Source of the DNA: Floccularia luteovirens
Taxonomy: Eukaryota; Basidiomycota; Agaricomycetes; Agaricales; Squamanitaceae
Length of the DNA stretch: 64,000 nt
Assembly: GCA_009739215.1 (NCBI GenBank)
Contig: VSJF01000010.1
Coordinates: 1,116,001 to 1,180,000, forward strand
Direction: 5' to 3'
Within the stretch, counting starts at the first letter, position 1; every line of letters starts with the position of its first letter. Below the pieces are notes generated by a model. That model saw only the letters and a list, made by a program, of their open reading frames with translations, did not search any database and was not told the origin of the DNA. Position numbers and translations under genes: made by a program. Below, one piece after another: positions 60,168 through 64,000 of this stretch.

Positions 60168-60825
60168 TGTCCCATGAACTACCTACTTACGGTACAAGCA
60201 TGGCGAGGGAGGTCCACCTCTATGAACCGATGTATTCGGAAAGTGGTATCAATGCTGGTTCCTGTCGGCTCCTTGGCAAAGTAGTCAAAACCCAATAACT
60301 GTATTGTCTGGAATTGGACCCGTTCCTCCCGTGTCGTTTGCAGGAACAGTCAGCTACATATTTGGCATATTTGGAGGCTCATTTGCGTTCTCTTTTCAAT
60401 TGTTAAAGTATCATGCTACCTGGAGCTCTCAGGGGTATCATTCGTACTACTCTCTGGAGACTATTCAAATGCGTACGACCCTCAATGCTGCGTCGGGGTG
60501 AACGTTGCCAACTCTCGGATTATCGGAGACTTGTCGTGGTGCTATGATACGTCGCATCATTTTACATCAGACTTGTGGACATTGGTAGGGTAGCCAAGGA
60601 ATGAATTAATAATTGATTACAATCAAGATTGCTACCATTATTCTGTTTTCTATGTGGAAGTGACTCACACAAGCTTTAGCACCAGCTCAATGTGCAAAGA
60701 ATGTGGCGACTATTTTGCGGCCGCTACAATCCTAAACATTTTGGGATGTCTGCTGGAGTATAAAATGCAACCATAGAAATGCAGTTTACCATCATCTTCT
60801 GATATTTGCTCGTCCTAGTTCAAAC
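60168..60825. other. Intergenic between NUDIX and secreted-protein genes
   Basis: An open frame at 60304-60501 shows no family motif and no signal for splicing. The promoters of both flanking genes must lie here. Confidence 0.5.
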
Positions 60826-61479
60826 ATGTTCAAATTCATTGCTGTTTTCTTCTTTGCTCTCCCAGTTCTTCAAGTTGCTGCGCAGGATTTCATACCTGTT
60901 GGTGGTCTTTGTAAGTTCCCAACTAGAGGTAGATGCTTCATCCACTCACGTAATTGATGAATAGGCTCCGGCATTGGTGGTCCCCTTCCTGTATGTCATT
61001 TACATCATATTTTGTAGGATAGGATAGCTAACTCTTTCAACAGACTCCATGTAATCATTTTTTCCTGATGGGTGAATCGCCTAATAACTGTTTATGTTAG
61101 GTGAACCAGGAAGTACTTGTTGCCAGATTGGCCCCGACCTAGCTAAGTGAGTAGTACATTCTCTAAATATCTATTCGTGAATCTAAACTGTTTGAACAGG
61201 TGCACCAGTGGCACAATCTGCTTCATTCCTGAGGGAGGCCTCTGTAAGTCATCAATTTGTTATTCATCACACCATTAACGACGTTTAGTTCAGGTTCTGG
61301 TATTGCTGGACCTATTCCGGTGAGTATATATTGGTACTTAGATAATGAATAAATTGACTCACGCGATGTACAGAAACCATGTAAGTTTTTATGATATTAT
61401 GGGTAGCTATATCCTGACATTGATATTAGGCATGCCTGGCACTACTTGCTGCTCCCTTGGTCCTGACAACTCTGTGTAA
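60826..61479 (+). CDS. Small secreted cysteine-rich protein with duplicated exon block
   Basis: Eight tiny exons join in phase to give 96 aa: 60826-60910, 60965-60990, 61044-61050, 61101-61146, 61200-61243, 61294-61319, 61374-61380 and 61430-61479. A signal peptide (MFKFIAVFFFALPVLQVAA) is followed by two copies of a module: GGLCSGIGGPLP-TPC-EPGSTCCQIGPD and GGLCSGIAGPIP-KPC-MPGTTCCSLGPD. The mature protein has ten cysteines. Exon pairs 2/6 (26 nt each) and 3/7 (7 nt each) are homologous, so the duplication was of an exon block. The protein is probably secreted and disulfide-bonded. Function is unknown; effector, wall or surface roles are possible. Confidence 0.88.
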
Positions 61480-61807
61480 GTATGACATACCTGACACCCC
61501 ACCTTCTGGCTCACGTAGTTTATAGTTGTTCGTCCAGCTGCAAGAAGTCTTATTAGATGTGTTCTTTTGTACTGTTCCCTGAATATATCTGCTCCCTATT
61601 ACCACAAAGCAAATGATATACGCGTACATTGTATGCACCGTAAGATGAGTGACGCGGCAAGTTAAAAGACTCGGCCAAAACTCGATGTCCGAATACAAAA
61701 TCACGTGCAAGAGGTTGTGATATATATAATAAGGGCCGATCGCTTCCCCACATTTGTTCCCCGCAATCTGATCCTCGTCCATCGTCACCCTCTAAAATTC
61801 AACACAT
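61480..61807. other. Short intergenic region
   Basis: Promoter region for the small zinc-binding protein. No gene or motif is recognised. Confidence 0.5.
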
Positions 61808-62362
61808 ATGGCTGACACAGCTCCTGCATCCGTTGAAGTAAACGATGCCATCTTTTGTTCCCACTTAAAAGAAGTAGTATGTCTAACTTTTGTCTTATCA
61901 AGGCCATCCTGCGTCATGGCCTCCACTGATAACCTCTTAGTGCACTGACTGTACGTTCGATGGGAGGGAAGAAAATGATTCTTTTTACGGGGTTCGTTGT
62001 CATTATTCTTCCGTCATTCACTCACCAGTCCCCGCTCACGATCCATCTTGCACCCCATCTATCATTTGACTCGTGCTTCCTATCTGGAGTTTGACCCAAT
62101 TGACCGCGACCCTATCGAATGTCCTGCCGTAACCACGAATAAGGACGGTGTCTACCAATGCAAGAAACACGGAAGCGCTGGTACATTCTCTTGTTTCTCT
62201 TATTTTACTCTCTTATTCATTATGAATACAGGGTGCAACCAATGTTTTGGTTGGAAGAAGCAAATCCAAAGAGCACACACCTGCTGCGAAGAAAGCCGGA
62301 AAGAAATAGACAACACATATACAACATCATATTTGTACGAATCGAGATGTACATTATGCTAA
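61808..62362 (+). CDS. Small Cys/His-rich putative zinc-binding protein
   Basis: Exons 61808-61876, 61941-61991 and 62100 to about 62191, plus a last exon from about 62233, join in phase. The protein starts MADTAPASVEVNDAIFCSHL and has Cys/His pairs: FCSH, CTDC, CPAV, QCKKH, GCNQC. It also has the acidic-aromatic block DGREENDSFYGFDPIDRDP. The spacing suggests one or two zinc sites. In frame, the protein continues past a CACACA tract to a TAG/TGA-free tail ending at 62362. One base out of register, the same DNA gives a short Lys-Ala tail (PAAKKAGKK, then stop near 62310), which looks more natural. The C-terminus is therefore uncertain. No function can be assigned. Confidence 0.65.
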
Positions 62363-63859
62363 ATCTAACAACTGGTACTGTTTTTTTTTCGCTGACATTG
62401 TTCAGTGAAAAGATTTTTGTAAATCGTGTGATCGAAAAGTTAATAATTCAGGGCCATTACATCGAAAATCGACAAATATATGTAAGCTAGCATGGGACTT
62501 GCCAATCCGCGTACTCCTGAGGGTGTTTTAACAACAGTCTTTGAGCAATCAGCTAGAGCTATCTGAAGATGGCATGATCATATTTCTAAAGCATGGTATG
62601 ATCATGAGTGTATACCAAATTGGATGCAGTGGACAGAGTTAACCATTCGGTGGAAGAAGATAATGGGAAGGAAAGAGGCGTTGCAAGTGACAGTTATAGT
62701 TTTTCAAATGCGTACAACAGTGGCACAAGGTAAAGTGCACACATTACTCGTAACCTGAGAACTGTATGACGCCAATTGAATACTCACTTTACGGCACATA
62801 CCTGAAAGGTTATACATCTCCATACAGTCAGAGAAAGGGGGCGAAGCGTTACCTTAGTATGTTTCAGACTGCCTTGAGGCTGCGTGGGGCATACCGTATC
62901 GCTTTCATTTCAACGAAACAGACTTGACCATAATTTGAAGTCGGACTTGCGCAATTGCGCCTCGCCTTAGCTCTCTTATGTCGTGCTTGATGATATACTG
63001 GGCACTTGATGCCCATGTATTTCCTACTAGTTGTACTATTGACAGTTATGTGAAGGAAATGAAAGGTTCCGCTCAGCCTGTTAACTTTCGCTAGTTTGTT
63101 TGGCCTAAATGGTTTATATATAATACAGACATACAGAATACCACACTTATTTTTTACACTGCCACTGCCACTTCCAGTTTGTTACCACTAGCAGTAATTG
63201 TTAGTTCTTAAGCACCTAAATCATTGCAGGGTTGACGAATATTGAGGGTACCATTTTGTGACCCACTTGCGCATTCGTACAGGTTTCAATAACTTCCCAC
63301 TTGTCTGCTGCAGGTGCTGTAAGGGCATGATTTGTTTGAATAGCGATGTTCGTGGATTCTTGATACCTCCACATGCATCCTCAAAATGGTAAACCTTAAA
63401 CACCTCCTTTTCGAGTGTGACAGGATTCTATAATGGTAGAACGGTTCAATGAAAGATTGTTTTATTCAACCACATGTAAGTCTTCTTCCGGATCAACTGC
63501 TACCGAAGTAACCAGTTTCCTAAGCCAAACGATGAATAATAATGATACCCCGAAGAGAGGGTTCCACAGCTCTCCAGCTGCGATGCTGAGAAATACTTGC
63601 CCAAGGTATATTTAGTCAAGCATCGTGGTTAGCTCAGTCATAATGACATAGCGTGGACTCAGGACCCGTCAACACCCACAATGGACGAACTTGGCTCCAC
63701 ATTGAGTTTGGTCCCTCCAAAAAGCACCTACTTGTATTTGTTCCATCCTAGAGGAGACACTCCGACCTTTCATCAGCTTAGTTTTCGAAGCAACCACAAT
63801 TTATTGCAAAATGCCACAGTAGATTCATAAAAATTCCATTTGTTACCAAAACATAACTT
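62363..63859. other. Intergenic with unassigned minus-strand open stretches
   Basis: Two minus-strand stretches look mildly coding: one at about 63235-63375 (ends ...VGHKMVPSIFVNPAMI) and one at about 63470-63610 with a hydrophobic segment (GVSLLFIVWLRKLV). I could not join them into a gene or match them to a family. The rest shows nothing. Confidence 0.35.
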
Positions 63860-63943
63860 TTAAGAAGCAAAAGCAGCAACAGCGGACGCAAACGCGCTGA
63901 GGATCTGGTTGTCAAGTGCGTTTGCTTCATCGAGGAGATCAGG
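63860..63943 (-). CDS. Terminal exon of a gene leaving the right edge (partial)
   Basis: On the minus strand an acceptor (..CCAACAAG at 63944) with a TCTGACG branch-like site upstream opens an 84-nt exon of 28 codons. It encodes an Ala/Ser-rich end (PDLLDEANALDN...SAVAAFAS) and stops at TAA 63862-63860. The remainder lies outside the window, so the protein cannot be named. Confidence 0.4.
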   Translation of the reverse strand, partial: PDLLDEANALDNQILSAFASAVAAFAS

Positions 63944-64000
63944 CTTGTTGGGATGAAAAAATGAACGTCAGACTTCTAAACATATTTCAACTGGGCAACG

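Noticed and set aside
63221..63403. Possible lectin or inhibitor fragment (..KVYHFEDACGG..) on the minus strand
   Set aside because: Two frames compete, no complete domain can be assembled, and the resemblance rests on a few residues only.
1..64000. CRISPR array, insertion sequence or bacterial operon
   Set aside because: No regularly spaced repeats and no prokaryotic gene layout. Introns and gene content are fungal throughout.

Overview
This window is nuclear DNA of a filamentous basidiomycete, most likely a mushroom-forming agaricomycete. The evidence is dense short introns (about 50-60 nt, GT-AG, CTRAY-like branch points), microexons, an intron-containing eukaryotic tRNA, and several gene types typical of Agaricomycetes: a NACHT-WD40 NLR, a DUF6533-like membrane protein, a multi-exon P450, an RGG-rich Argonaute and a small secreted cysteine-rich protein. 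Nothing bacterial, viral or organellar was seen.

Layout. 1-26.9 kb is mostly housekeeping or fungal-conserved sequence. It holds a long disordered protein (+, entering from the left edge), PEX13 (-), a four-exon PMP3 proteolipid gene (-), a decayed NACHT fragment (+, 6.2-7.2 kb), a decayed zinc-finger gene (+, 7.6-8.5 kb), a 1,309-aa disordered protein with a GC-AG intron (-), a coiled-coil protein with an NFKBIL1/J-like C-terminus (+), and a 997-aa disordered protein ending in an RRM (-). 27-35.3 kb is a gene desert with no convincing coding sequence. It ends at a tRNA-Asp(GTC) gene with a 26-nt intron.

35.5-46.7 kb is an NLR neighbourhood. A NACHT-WD40 pseudogene and a smaller WD40 scrap lie beside an intact cytochrome P450, followed by an intact 1,349-aa NACHT-WD40 protein. 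All NLR pieces in the window belong to one lineage, so this looks like a birth-and-death locus. 47.4-50.9 kb encodes a full Argonaute with a DEDD catalytic tetrad.

51.5-64 kb holds small-molecule and surface functions: a D-amino-acid oxidase, a DUF6533-like membrane protein, an MFS (DHA1-type) transporter, a MTH1-like NUDIX hydrolase, a secreted Cys-rich protein built from a tandemly duplicated exon block with paired 7-nt microexons, a small Cys/His zinc-binding protein, and the last exon of a gene leaving the right edge.

The genes do not form one pathway. The loose themes are defence or self/non-self (NLR plus relics, Argonaute), peroxisome (PEX13, and possibly D-amino-acid oxidase), and detoxification or transport (P450, MFS, NUDIX). 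Exon joins were worked out by eye from splice sites and reading phase. Where a join could not be resolved this is stated.
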